A stretch of DNA of 64,000 bases from Siphonodentalium dalli (taxonomy: Eukaryota; Mollusca; Scaphopoda; Gadilida; Siphonodentaliidae). Both the position numbers and the translations under genes were made by a program. The notes under the pieces were generated by a model. That model had not been told where the DNA came from. It was given only the letters and a program-made list of their open reading frames with translations, and did not search any database. The stretch is taken from contig CP136063.1 in NCBI GenBank assembly GCA_032622095.1, positions 181,207,956 to 181,271,955 on the forward strand. Direction: 5' to 3'. How positions within the stretch are numbered: the first letter of the stretch is position 1; each line of letters starts with the position of its first letter. Positions 41,163-54,283 of the stretch are shown one piece after another.

Positions 41163-42941
41163 GAGTCAGAGTGTGAGATGGAACTCAACAACAAAGTTCG
41201 CAGTCAGAATTTCATAGCGGTCGAGACGCGTGCCCCGTGCTACATGCAGTGTTCTCACACGATGTATGATGCAAGAGCGACTACTCCATTTTCTCAGGAA
41301 AACACAGGTTCCCCCAGAGTAGCTTCCCTTAATCGTTTGCTCTTTCTGACGATGAGATGAGTTGTGATTGGGGTTTCATGTTATTTCATGGTACTTCACA
41401 AAAAAGTTTCAGCCAACAAGTGTGTAAGAGGACATAAGAATGTGGTGAGATTTCAAATATAAAACACAATCAGGGACATGGCGACATGGTGGAAATGTCA
41501 TGCTTCAAACTTTGAAATTATTCTTGTAGTTTGTTGTTTTTATACCAAAATTCGAATTATTATATTAGAGACCTTTCGCAAAATCACGATTACGATTACG
41601 GATAGGATATATTGTCACATAGTAAGGTGGACACCATCACAATTTACCTATAATGGTGAATTGGTGAGGTGGTATCTTCCCCACTGTATTCAGTTACACA
41701 TATATTTGGTGGGAAAAGTAATGGGTGTCTCTTTCAGATCCAAAGTTCTTATCCGTGTGTTATACAATACATGGATAATGTTAGAGCGTCCCCAAGCAGG
41801 ACCGGGGGCACATCTTGCGAAAGGTCTCTATTATATCCCAACTTGCGGCCAAACATTTTAACTGAATAAATGGTCATCAATTGAAAAAATTGTCAACGTT
41901 AGAGGGAAGCATCACGTTGAAAAGTTTCAGCAGTTGGGAACCTTGAGGTATACCAGTTGGAAATCTCTGACCCAATTAGAATGTCCTGAACTTGGGAATT
42001 TGGGTTAGATCTGGTACAAGGGGTGGGTGAAGTTGGATTGGAACTTATAGGGACACTCCAAAAGCATGTAGAAACGTCACTGAACACAATTCACATTTTG
42101 TAATTATATATAGGTGCGAAGTATATTGAAAAGCATTACTCGGCTCGAATTAATCGCCACCAGAACACAATGGTGATGTATTCACGTTACCTTTGAGATG
42201 TTTTCCGCCGCGGTCAGAATTCTTGGTCCACCGCTCATACTCAATTGGTAATCTGTGGTTTTGCTGTTCTAATGTTTACGACAAAGCTGGCAAGATAAGG
42301 GGTTAGAAACTGCAAATATCTACATAATCCTTGATTCCGTTTACTGCAACAATAAAATTAGCTCTCGCAGAATCAGACGCGTTACACATTTTCGCGAAAT
42401 GATCATCAATACAAAAAATTGCTTGAAGATGCAATTTCCGAATTAACACTCCCAAATGACTATTTCTTTGGCTACGGGGGTGAAAAATATTTGATTCGAG
42501 TCGAGGAACCCACCCATCAAAGCTCAGAGTGATCAGATATCGATTTTTGAATTTTTTTATTTCTCGAAATAAGTAATTATTTGTGGCCCAGAAAAGAGAT
42601 GTAAAACCGATGGTCTTGGACAAAATTGCGGATGAAGATGGATAACTCTAAAATCAAGTGGTAATACGGCCAAATTTCGTGATAGGCAAGTGATAATACG
42701 CCCATATTTCGTTGAACAACGTGTTGATAAATAACACGTTTTGGGGAAATATTACACAACAATTGACAGCGGTTAGCATTATTTTGTTGCAATTAAACGA
42801 TTCTGATAACAAAAGAAAAAATGTTGTTGTTGTTGTTGTTGTTTGTAACTTGATGATATGGGGACCGTCTGATCGGATTCAGTACCGTTAATGTTATAGA
42901 CACTATATAGATAATGACGTCTGCGAATCCCATGTTGCTTT
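41163..42941. other. Spacer of the foldback structure
   Basis: Holds a MITE of family 2 (42440-42891), a TTGGAAA...repeat fragment at 41930-42060, and a 127-codon open frame at 41478-41861 that I do not recognise and that has no transposase-like residues. I see no convincing gene. Confidence 0.45.
42440..42891. mobile_element. TTAA MITE family 2 (copy D, left end decayed)
   Basis: The internal TTTGATTCGAGTCGAGGAAC and right end CGTCTGATCGGATTCAGTAC are clear, ending at TTAA 42888-42891. The left terminus near 42440 has lost the consensus. A GTT trinucleotide run lies at 42822-42842. Confidence 0.7.
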
Positions 42942-45089
42942 ATTACGCCACCGTAGTGTGGTGTTTATTGCTTTTGGTTTTTTTGTATCGCATGGGCGAT
43001 CGATAATTCACTGGGTGATTGTACATTCGGCAAACCTCGTCAGATTCCGTCACCGTTTCATCGTACCGATAATTACGAGAGTACAACTAAGATTGGCACA
43101 TGTGTTTACGTCACCGGTGTAATTGTGGGGACATGCTTCTATTATGAAGGTTTGCTATCCCGAAGATCCGCTATTCCGAAGGTTCTCTATTCCGAAGGTT
43201 TTTGTTATTTTTAGGTTAATTCTATATTTTAAAGTATTGAGACTAATTTGAGAGGGTTCATTTTCACAAAGATTCTTTATATGGAGTGTGCGCTCACATC
43301 CGAACTGATCATGCGCGCACACCGATACAGATACAGGAGGAAATAACTTAACTTAGAACATTAAATGTGATTTTGTTTTGTTTTCGCTGGTTTTCTTGAG
43401 ATTTTATGGCATATACTATGAATGTTGTGGTATATATGGACCCTCCCGCATTGGGACATGACATAGGTTCAGTTGACTTAAGTGGTGTTCTGTGTGTGCT
43501 CCAATTTGGAGTTCATTATTTTAAGGGCCAAGTTTAGAATTTTATGGGTCCATACCTTTGAACTCTGGGCATATAATATGAATATTGGGGGGCATGGCTC
43601 TATTCCGAAGGTTCACTATCCCGAAGGTCCACTATTCCGAAATTTCTCTGAATGTTCGCTATTCCGAAGGTTCACCAATCCGAAGGTTCGTTATTCCGAA
43701 GGTTCTGTGTTCCAAAGATTTTTTTTATTTTAAGGTTAATTATATATTCTAAAGTAACGAGAGGGTTCATTATCACGAAGATTCTTTTTATGAAGGAAAT
43801 AACGTAAAACATTAAATGTGATTTTGTTTTGTTTTCGAGGGTTTTCTTGAGTTTAATGTCATTACGTATCACCTTATTTCTCATTACATATTCACGCCAA
43901 GGAGCCCACACAATTGCTATGTTACGATGCGATTTAATGTGATTATGTGTGACCTAATATCTCAATAATCTGAGGCAAGAGTACGCCTGCTAAAGGCGAA
44001 TTATAACAGTTGGGGGTATAACGCTCAATAAATACTGGAGGCTATAACAAACTGCGCAGTAGAATATCGCTGAATGGACGAGTATGAGATGAGCCTAAAT
44101 GCAATTGTGACTTTGTTTAAAGGCCCACTTAATTTTCGAGTCATTAATTTTTTATAGTATATACGGTTTTAATAACAATTTATGCCATAAAATTTGAATA
44201 AACTACTATAATTCATCACCATTTGAAAGGCAGAATACTTCTATCTCCTAGTTTGAAACACCTTCAAAATACCGCGTCGTATATCTAGCAATTAGCAACC
44301 AACATGTCCTCCTCGGCTTTCCGTAGATTTCAACGTAATTTGATACTTATGGGTATTTGTGTCCGGGAAGTGTTTTGAACGGGTAAAATCAGTGACCCCG
44401 ACCTGACCTTGACCTTTAAAACTGTCAATGCAAGGTCAATTTGGGTAAAACGGACAAATTTCGGCGAAATTTGATACTAGGGATACTTTGGTCTGAGGAG
44501 AGTTTTGAACGGGTCAAATCGTGACCTCGGCCTGACCTTGACCTTCAATATGGCCAATCAAAGGTCAACTCGGATAAAACGGATAGATTTCGACGAAATT
44601 TGATACCTATGGGTACTTTTGTCGGGGGGGGGGGTGTTTTGGACGGGTCAAATCATGACTCTGACCTTACCTTGACCTTCAAAATTGTTAATTAAAGGTC
44701 AAGTTGGGTAAAACGGACGGATTTCGACGAAATTTGATACCTATGGGTAGTTTTCTACGGGTGGGGGTGTTTTGGACTGGACAAATCATGACCCTGACCT
44801 GACCTTGACTTTCGAAATAGTCAATTGAAGGTCAAATCGCACCTTTCACCGGAAAGCAGATGTGAAACAGCCCGGGTGAAGTCGGGCCTATCAGCTTGTG
44901 TAATAAAGAAGACAGTTTGATGAAAGTAATGTATGCCACGAGAAACGGGAAAACTTGAAATATGGAAGTACGCAAATTTCCCGCATAAAATTTGAAAGCT
45001 AGTTTATAGAATAATTGTATTATTATTTATATTTATGGCTAATAATACGATCTTGGTGGCGTTACCATTTCTGACTATGGTTTTCTTGT

Positions 45090-45437
45090 TTCCACTGTTT
45101 TCTAGTGTTTTCCTGACGAATGATAACCATTTGAACGTGAGTGTAGCTGCTGGGTCTATATTGGAAAGGTGATTCACGATTGCGTAGAAATTTTTCGCGC
45201 GACCGGGCCGCCGCCGAAACGGTGAGACCGGACACACGCGTCGGTTTTGTTTTAATAAAAGCGCTCTTCCTCGCCGGAGGGTCGGAACTTGTTTGCACTT
45301 AGCTCTAGAATTGCCGCAGTCATCCGAGTAGGATATGCACCATCTAAGGAACATCGACTGATTTAATGACCATTCATGGTTTCGCCATGCTAAGAACCTG
45401 CTTTAGACATGCATGGCTTAATCTTTGAGACGAGCAT
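45090..45437 (-). pseudogene. Divergent 18S rRNA fragment (about positions 27-330)
   Basis: The minus strand reads CTCAAAGATTAAGCCATGCA, then GCGAAACC..GAATGG.CATTAAATCAGT, CTGCGGCAATTCTAGAGCTA and AAGAGCGCTTTTATTAAAAC: the order and wording of the 5' domain of eukaryotic 18S rRNA. Differences at conserved positions and the missing remainder argue for a pseudogene fragment. The last 130 bases match only loosely. It lies between two outward copies of the end sequence ACAAGAAAACCATAGTCAG (45072-45090 and 45440-45460). Confidence 0.85.
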
Positions 45438-45440
45438 AAC

Positions 45441-46707
45441 AAGAAAACCATAGTCAGAAATGGTAACGCCACCAAGATCATACTATTAGCCATAAATATA
45501 AATATAATATAATTATAATATAAAATACTATTCATTAGTTAGTGCTAATATAGGCGCTAACTAATGAATAATATTATTTGATTGACTTGTTAAATAACAT
45601 CTAATAAATATTCATCTTATTCACAACTTTAAGGAGTCCTTCTGGCACACGAGAATATTTATCGCCGTTTGATTTGCACCAAGTGAACTCGGCGCATATA
45701 TAATTGTTAGAACATACCTCTATTATGATGATCGTGTCGTTATTTGTTTAAAATACGTATCAATTGACATATACGCACCCGTTCCCTCATTAAAATCTAC
45801 ATATATCGCCCATTTTAGGGGACGTCCGCGAATTCGGGGACCTCCGCAAAGTGACCTCCGCAAATAGGGACCTACTGCAAATCGTCGCACCCAATGCAAT
45901 TTGTAAACAAATACGATTGACATGCGTTTTAACGAGGTGAGCTTTAATTAAATGAAAGAAGCAATGCTACATAAAACTATTTGTCATGGACTCAGCCAGT
46001 GTGTCATATATCTGTGTCAACTAAGGTCGCTTTGCGTGGTAAAAGTGAAAAGTGAAAGTGGAAATTCGGAAAATCCTATTGAAAATGAAAGTACAATTTT
46101 GGGAATTTCGCGGCAGATCGAGAGAATCTATACTATTGAAAGTGAATGTACGATTCCTGGAATTCTATCAGATATCGCGACTCTGCTCGTTTTCGTGATC
46201 ATAGGTTATATAGGGCCTATATGACCACGATAACGAGTCGATTCACGATACATCCATCGGTACAAACACATTGTGTATACGATACAATTTTGACTTGATG
46301 AACAGAAAATAAAAGATCGCGGTTACTACAACAGAACAGACATGCGCACTCCAATTAAAATTACCCATAATTCACTTCACTACACCAGGGGCTCCCAATG
46401 GGTTATACATTATTTTCAGGCTATCAGATTATTTATATTTTCACAACATATTATTACACCAGTGACTTTAAGTTTACAATTTCAGCCTGTCATGACTCTA
46501 TCGATACGATTGAGTTCTATTTTCAAAAACATATTATACACCGGTGGCGTTAACTTTACAATTTCAGCATCTACGTGATTCTATCGGTACGATTGAGTAA
46601 GGTACAAAAAAAAAATTCTCACACAATGCCTTCGCCCAGTCGACCACAGAATATCAAAATCTGTAAAACAACTTACACCACCTTGTGGCGTAATAATTAT
46701 GTGACTA
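45441..46707. mobile_element. Insertion splitting the 18S fragment
   Basis: The 18S sequence stops at GCATA (45433-45437 on plus) and resumes at 46708 with the first bases of the rRNA. The 1.27 kb between starts ACAAGAAAACCATAGTCAGA, the same end as the foldback structure at 39297-45084, and ends ...TTGTGGCGTAATAATTATG, similar to that structure's inner boundary GGTGGCGTAAT. It may be a shorter relative of the foldback element. No gene is seen. Confidence 0.55.
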
Positions 46708-46732
46708 TACTACTGGCAGGATCAACCAGGTA
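46708..46732 (-). pseudogene. 5' end of 18S rRNA (about positions 1-25)
   Basis: The minus strand reads TACCTGGTTGATCCTGCCAG then TAGTA, the universal start of eukaryotic 18S rRNA. With the piece at 45090-45437 it makes one interrupted rRNA fragment on the same strand. Confidence 0.85.
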
Positions 46733-46798
46733 TTCTAACCCCCGATGTTTCCCTAAGACATCACCATTTTATTCAACTGTGTCAAAAAATACGCATTG

Positions 46799-46986
46799 TC
46801 ACCGAGTCGCCATATTGGATACATCCAGTCCCTTTCCGTGGGTTTAGTGCTACAGGTAAAAGTTCTGGAGTAGCATTTCCATATATGGAAGTCATGCATA
46901 TTCAAAAGCTCCACATATCGAAATACTGCTCCAGAACTTTGACCTGTAGCACTAAAACCACGGAACGGTATGGCCACGAGTTAGTG
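46799..46986. repeat. CArG-type MITE (copy ii)
   Basis: Inverted arms carry ACCGAGTCGCCATATTGGAT, TTTAGTGCTACAGGTAAAAG and, on the other side, TTTGACCTGTAGCACTAAAA. CCATATATGG is at 46879-46888. Other copies: 49248-49491, 53439-53659, and a fragment at 16645. Confidence 0.75.
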
Positions 46987-47379
46987 ATTAAACTTATAGG
47001 GGAAAAAATACATACAGACTGTATTCCTCCAAGATGGGAAACAGCCATTTTATCGGCAACTTCATGACAATTCAAAGATCCGATTTGAGAAAAAAAACCG
47101 GAACTACATGCATCGGCGTTTTATTTCCAATGGTGTGTATAAACACAGAATGATACGAGTGTGTTAATATGTTTATGACAAACCCTTTAACACACGTGTC
47201 GTGCTGTGTTTATTACACACACCAGGCACGCGGCTTGTGCATGGGTACCGTTGAGGATGTCCAAATTTATCATTTCTAACTCCCTTGAACCAGTCCTAAA
47301 TTTACAAATCTATGGAATTTCACTTGAACCAACACGGGGTGTGTTGGAATTTTCCTACTGATATACCTAGCACGGCAGT

Positions 47380-47450
47380 CCAGTAGTTAGCGTGTCTGAC
47401 CTGTCTTCGCTGTCAACACATGGGCACGCTGATGGAAGATTATGGGTTTC
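47380..47450 (+). other. Possible tRNA-derived SINE head
   Basis: GGCAGTCCAGTAGTTAGCGT resembles the A-box half of a tRNA (as in tRNA-type SINEs). I do not see a B box at the right distance, so this is only a suggestion. Confidence 0.2.
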
Positions 47451-47617
47451 ACACAACATTGACTCCGTCGAATTATAAGCGATTGTCAGATCGTACGCTG
47501 TTCAAATACCTTTGACAAATGTCGCTCGTGTTGTGACTGCTTCGCACCACTCGTGGGTTAAAAGAGTAATTGGTTCCACGGGTCCCCAGAACAAAAATTG
47601 ACCCACACCAATAATAC

Positions 47618-48211
47618 TTAAAGGTACTCAATCCAAATTAACGCTCGCAAATTACTATTTCCTTGGCTTCGGGGGTAAACAATATTTGATTCGAGTCGAG
47701 GAACCCACCCATCAAAGCTAGGAGTGATCAGATATCGATGTTTGAAATATATTATTTTAATTTTAGGTGGCCCAATAAACTGTCGACGAGAAGAACTTAT
47801 CTGACCAGATAGCAGATGAAGATCGATAACTCTAAATTCCAGTGGCTTTTTTGTGTCAGATATTTGACAACTGGCAAAATATCGTTGAACAAAACATTGA
47901 TAAATAGCAGGTTTTGGGCAATTTATACTATAGTTGACTGTGGTTAGCATTACTTTAGGGCAATTAATCGATTCAGATAACTGAAGCGGCATTTAATTTT
48001 TTTTTTTTTGTTGGAATCTGATTATATGGGGACCAGGGTTGGGGTAATTGTAATTTGTAATTGTAATTGAATGTAATTAATTACATTTCCCCAATTAATT
48101 GGGGGTGTAATTAATTACATTGAGAAAAGGGGTGTAGTTTCAATTACATTTCCAATTACATTCCAATTTCAATTACATTGGGGACCGTCGAATCGGATTG
48201 AGTACCTTTAA
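47618..48211. mobile_element. TTAA MITE family 2 (copy E) with nested hAT remnant
   Basis: TTAA 47618-47621 and 48208-48211, with AGGTACTCAATCC and GGATTGAGTACCT ends. It is interrupted at 48034-48177 by a short hAT-like piece. Confidence 0.8.
48034..48177. mobile_element. Short hAT-like remnant
   Basis: Starts CAGGGTTGGGGTAATTGTAA after ATGGGGAC (48026-48033) and is followed by TTGGGGAC (48178-48185), an 8-bp duplication with one mismatch. The interior is AATTACATT-type repeats. The right terminal CCCCAACCCTG is missing. Confidence 0.65.
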
Positions 48212-49247
48212 TCCTATAGGATTAAGTATTATTGAGTGTGGAGTAAAAACAAATTCTGGGGACCTTGTGCTTGGTTCGGTTGTCGACAGATCTTGCCAGT
48301 GTGTTAACATTGATATGTGCATGAATTTGTTGCAGCTGGGGTGAGGGTGGGCGCGATAATGGTGTCACGTGCCATACGACCGAGGTAATAATTTATGTAA
48401 AGTGCATTGGAACTAATTCTTTGTTTATAAGTTGATCGATTATTATTAGTAGTATATTATTAGTATTATTATTTCCGAATGTTGGCCATTCAAGTTAAAA
48501 CATTTATCGGCAGTTGGAAATACTCGAAATTGATCTAAAACCAGCAATGTTGACACTGGTTTAACTCCCATCTTTCTGCAGACTTGCCTGCATATCTGTA
48601 GAAATATATACTGTCCATTTTTAAAATGCCAACGCTGGAGGCGGCGGCCATGTATACAAAAATACAATGTGGTTACTTCATGGAATTTGAAGAAAATGCA
48701 GTAGCTTTATAAGGATAATCGGCAACTTGATATATATAACAAACACCAGTGAGATTGACCAATTCAGCTCAAATTAAGATTTTTATACTGTTTACAATCA
48801 ATTTGTTGTATCCGTAGATACAATTATACTCGTTCGATAATATCGAATAGGGTTAAAGCGGTAGACAATAGCGGAAAGGGTTATTAAAACAGTCAGTAAT
48901 TGGGACAGAGCAGGCGTGATCGAGCTTGATTGAGATTAAGATCACATTGAGCTTGCGGGATAAGCGTGCGAAGTGAATTGCTTTGTCAGGAGTTGCGCGG
49001 GATAGCCTATTCATTCTAGAGTTCGACGACAACTATATTTGCGACGAATTAGCCATGATCAAAAATTGTTAATTTTTCAATTTTCAGATGTATTTGTTGT
49101 AATTTAATGTTTGGCTATGCATGTTTATTATACATATATGAATTTAATTGTTGTTATATAGAATAAATTATAATTACGATATTTGAGTTAGAGTATATTT
49201 GACCCTTTCTTTACTATATACTCATTGACTATTAGTTGTCCATGAAC
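48212..49247. other. Non-coding stretch, no gene seen
   Basis: Sequence between MITE copies; open frames up to 73 codons with no recognisable features. A TTATTAGTA-type low-complexity tract is at 48440-48475. Confidence 0.35.
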
Positions 49248-49491
49248 GAGATCACCGAGTCGCGGTATATTGGATTCATTCAGAACCTGTTCCGCGGTGT
49301 TACAGGTAAAAGTACTGGTGTATTCCATATACGGGTGCTTTTTAATACAATGCATTCATGATTCCATATATGGAATCATGAATATTTATAAGTTCCATAT
49401 ATGGAATGCACCCCCAGAACTTTGACATGTATCACTTAAACCGCGGAACGCGGGCCGGGTGAATCCAATATGGCCGCGACTCAGTGATCTC
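49248..49491. repeat. CArG-type MITE (copy i)
   Basis: GAGATCACCGAGTCGCGG and CGCGACTCAGTGATCTC are the inverted ends; TTCCGCGG and CCGCGGAA lie inside. Perfect CCATATATGG palindromes occur at 49364-49373 and 49395-49404. Confidence 0.8.
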
Positions 49492-49777
49492 ATTTATTAG
49501 CAGATGTCGTCTGCTTATTTTTCCTAAAAAATCCTCGGGATAAATAACAGACCATTCCAATGTTTACTTTTATAACTTGGTTGAAAAATGGATTTAGTAA
49601 AGAAAGGGTTGAAATACGAAAAACCGATTACCCTGAAATATACCAAACACATTCTACTTGAAGTTGACAATAGTTATGTCTTCAGTTGTTTTGTTACAAA
49701 ACCGTACGCCATTCGTATACGTATATGGGTTATTATTATGCAGAACGAGTTAATCCCACCAGAACATCTGGGAGAAT

Positions 49778-50070
49778 TTAAAGGGGTACTGTAGCCTGAA
49801 TCTGGTCATTTATGGGGCCATCTCCTTTTTATACTCAACATAATATATATACTACAAATGAATAAGTTGAATTTGAACCATGACGCCAGTCATAAATTCA
49901 TTTTCATTATAATTACCATGTTGTTTGCATCGTTCATATATAGCACATGTGTTTTTTTGGCACTTATACCTGCATGATTCCAACTGATTCATTTGTTGCA
50001 TATATTATGTAGAGTATAAAAGGAGATGGCCCCCATATATGGCCGGATTCAGTGTACAGTACCCCTTTAA
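49778..50070. mobile_element. TTAA MITE family 1 (full copy)
   Basis: TTAA 49778-49781 then AGGGGTACTGTAGCCTGAAT; right end GGATTCAGTGTACAGTACCC(CT) then TTAA 50067-50070. It contains CCATATATGG at 50033-50042. Confidence 0.85.
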
Positions 50071-50099
50071 AGTACACAATCTTTAAATAAATAGCCATG

Positions 50100-50254
50100 T
50101 ATAGTGATGCCCTAAATAATCGACTCCTTAACCACAGCAGAATTATGTGTAGCTTTTCAAGATTTAGTCGGAAATATGGCTTGTTGCCATCCTGAAAAGT
50201 TACCCAAAATTCTGCTGTGGTTAAGGAGTCGATTATTTAGGGCATTACTGTATA
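50100..50254. mobile_element. TA-flanked hairpin MITE (copy 1, internally deleted)
   Basis: TATAGTGATGCCCTAAATAA and its inverse at the right end (GATTATTTAGGGCATTACTG). The arms are the same family as 50419-50635 but the centre is shortened. Confidence 0.85.
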
Positions 50255-50418
50255 GATCTGGGCCCAAGGGAAACCATTGTTTGAGAACAAGTGAATAGAT
50301 TAGATTGAAGTTTATTTTTAATTTTTTTTATCAAAAATATCAACAAAACAAGAACTTATTTAATAATGATAATGGTTGATAAGAAGATCTTCTAATATGA
50401 ATTTGAATGAATATGAAA

Positions 50419-50635
50419 TACAGTAATGCTCTAAGTAATCGACTTCTTAACCACAGCAGAATTATGGGTAACTTTTCAGGATTTAGTCGGAAATATGGCT
50501 TGTTGCCATTCACTGGAAAGCTCTCGGGGAGAGCTTTCCTATGAATGGCAACAAGCCATATTTCCGACTAAATCCTGAAAAGTTACCCATAATTCTGCTG
50601 TGGTTAAGAAATCGATTACTTAGAGCATTACTGTA
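50419..50635. mobile_element. TA-flanked hairpin MITE (copy 2, near-perfect)
   Basis: TACAGTAATGCTCTAAGTAA ... inverse TTACTTAGAGCATTACTGTA. Arms of about 100 bp pair almost perfectly around GGAAAGCTCTCGGGGAGAGC. TACAGTA ends with TA duplications resemble mariner-type elements. Confidence 0.9.
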
Positions 50636-51177
50636 GATAGAACGACACCGAGTGCAAACTGATAACATATTCACAACACTGTGTCGTTCTATGTTTATTG
50701 CACACCTCGAATGTGATACTGCTTAATTAACTTAAACAAATTCGTGACTTAGGCAGACTTAGCATCATGATGGTGAAGATATTTTCTGTTACAATTGACG
50801 TCGTCAATGACGTTGTCAGCGCAGCGTAATCAATCTGTATTACCCACGGACCCAACATATTTTACGTTTTGAAACCTTCTGTATTTTGGTGTATTTCACA
50901 AAAAATAACCCATTGGATGTGCAATAAAAGCATGCAGATAGAAACATTAAAAGGACATACAAAATAGTGAGAAATAAGTTACAATTCCAATGGCCATTGG
51001 GTAACGAAATGCAACAAGATTGGGAAATGGGTGTCCAGCCCTTTCACGTCGTCGTGGATTAGATGAGCTATAACCAACTCTTGAACCATGCAGACGACCG
51101 ATGTGAGTTAAACATCAGAACATTGCCATCGTAGATTTAAGAAGGGTGATAAGCGCCATGCAGTCATTGATCTATAT
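50636..51177. other. 3' flank of actin gene 4
   Basis: A small inverted repeat AGAACGACAC...GTGTCGTTCT lies at 50640-50690. TTTATT at 50694-50699 (AATAAA on the minus strand) is a possible but distant poly(A) signal for gene 4. No gene is seen. Confidence 0.4.
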
Positions 51178-52206
<1,029 letters not shown>

Positions 52207-53438
52207 TTAGATATTATCGACATTAATTTATGAGAACAAGTGTCCTTGGACATGTGGATTTAATGCATGCCAGTGGGAGTGGCTTCAAGAATGAAAAGAT
52301 TATCCTTTTATGATTAATAAGGACCATCTATAACTGTGTAAAATCACTTGCTCAATTTCCGATTTTCTACTAAACCTTTTGATCGCTGAGTTGCCTGCGG
52401 CGCTCAATTATCCACGTATGCACGTGAATGCACGTGAATACATTGGAATGTTTCATTCTCAATTGTGTGGGTATTCAGCTAGTATAGTCAAACGATCGAC
52501 ATGCATAGAAATAGCACCAACAGTCCATTATAGTAAGGACGTTCAACTAACAAATAAACTGTTTGCTGAAACTATTAGTTGAGCATCGCTGTAAATGAAC
52601 CGTTTTCAGTTGAATTGAGGCTCAATAGCTGGTTTGCAATCACCAGGTGTTAATGCGCATAACTATATGGTTATGTCATATACACTTTACACAGCGGTGA
52701 TAAAAAGTTAAGTACCCAGGCAGCATACCATTCATTGGTATAAACACCATATCATAATTTATTAACCGCGAGTATATGTGGACTGATCGACACGCGTGCC
52801 ATTCATAAAATACGTCATGTAAGATCAATGCTGTGTGTGACCATATATGTATGCATGAGTAACCGAAGTTTCTAAAGAGCCAACCACACAGGAAGCTGAC
52901 GCTAATATATATACGTCATCGAAGTCTCGGTGGATGAGTAAACCACTTATTAAGATCATTACACATATAAGTATGACATCAGCAACCTGATCGATCTACT
53001 CTCGAGCATACTGTATATAACTCAAACTTTATGAATCAGGATGTACACCATCCAAACAATCAAAGTATCAGGAAGCGTCATAATATGTACGATCAATAGC
53101 ATGCACTTAGCCAGGCCACGCAATCGCAACAGTATAAAAAGACACTTCAACAGACGCACTTGAACTTGAACTTGTATACGGATACGAGCTCTCATGGCGT
53201 CGCTAACCTCTCTCACGATATCGATACTGTCCAGATTCCAGAATTTACAAGATTCTTGTAAATTGGAGAAAATACGTGTTCAATAATAATTTTTCGCCGA
53301 TAACAAAGACTAATCGCATAATACCAGAATCGTGTTAAAACCGGTCCTTAAATAATGAGTTTCCCAAATAATTGTCAGATTTGCATGGGACTATTTTGTC
53401 TATATACTTATACCGTAATATTATATCTTCTATAAGCC

Positions 53439-53659
53439 AGATCACTGAATCGGTACCATATTGGATCCACGCAGCCCCTTTCCGCGTATTCAGTGCTACA
53501 GGTCAAAGCTCTGGCGTAGCATTCCATATATGGAGCTTTTGAATATTCAAAACCCCATATATGGCATGCTACTCCAGAACTTTGACCAGTAGCACTTAAG
53601 CCACGGAATGGGGGGGGGGGGGGTGGATGGATCCAATATGGTAGCGACTCAGTGATCTC
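53439..53659. repeat. CArG-type MITE (copy iii), inside the gene 4 intron
   Basis: Ends AGATCACTGAATCGGTACCA and TGGTAGCGACTCAGTGATCT are inverted; CCATATATGG lies at 53524-53533 and 53555-53564. A run of 15 G interrupts the right arm at about 53610-53624. Confidence 0.8.
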
Positions 53660-54283
53660 ATCTCGCTGATTGCGTAAATTTTGCATTTGAATGACACATT
53701 CTACAGAGACAACTTATGCACCGCATCATTTTATACGATACAAGTTTCATGTTTTGCGCATTAACTCGGTGCTATTATTATATTAATTTAATAGCCGACG
53801 AAAATTTAATTGGTACATGTATCTTGACAGAGGTGCTATCGGTCAGAGACACCGCTCATGCGCTGGTAGATATTGGTATGGATGGCGTCACGACATCGTG
53901 TCGATGCCATTAAAGTGTCCTATTCGATTTCACACAGAGTTATAGTAAAAAAAAAATCCCTAATTTTACTATTGAATTGAACGTCATATGAAACACACCG
54001 GCACCAAGAATACGATAAAACATGTTTTCAAAATGTACAAAACAAAAATCATAAAGTCTCTTTATCATAGACATAATTATATGTGATCTTTCAAAATTTT
54101 TATCGAACGACCAAATTTAAAACCTTATAAAACTTCCCCTTTTGTAAGTCGATATCCCACCTTCAAAACATTACCAATGAATTGGGTCATCATATATAGC
54201 TTCGAGATCGTTTTCTGACATCGGTAATTTACAGATATAGTAGCTCGTAGATCGGGCGGGGCATAATTAAAGGCACATGTAGG

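Larger units (their letters stand above)
39297..45084. mobile_element. 5.8-kb foldback structure with about 2-kb arms
   Basis: Left arm 39297-41162 and right arm 42942-45084 are inverted copies with high identity; the spacer is about 1.78 kb. Shared landmarks are ACCATAGTCAGAAATGGTAA at the outer ends, a four-fold tandem repeat with AAGGTCAAGGTCAGG, ATTCGGAATAG/CCGAAGGTTC repeats, and ACCACACTACGGTGGCGTAA at the inner ends. The right arm has about 300 bp more (43028-43335). Mirror ORFs such as 40471-40710 plus and 43672-43911 minus come from the two arms and are not evidence of genes. Confidence 0.85.

Noticed and set aside
41478-41861. 127-codon frame in the foldback spacer
   Set aside because: No recognisable transposase or other motif; isolated in repeat DNA.
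40471-43911. Mirror proteins at 40471-40710 plus and 43672-43911 minus
   Set aside because: Both arise from the arms of the foldback structure; no domain and no sign of coding constraint.
45004-45354. 116-codon minus-strand frame
   Set aside because: It is the 18S rRNA fragment plus the end of the foldback arm read as protein.
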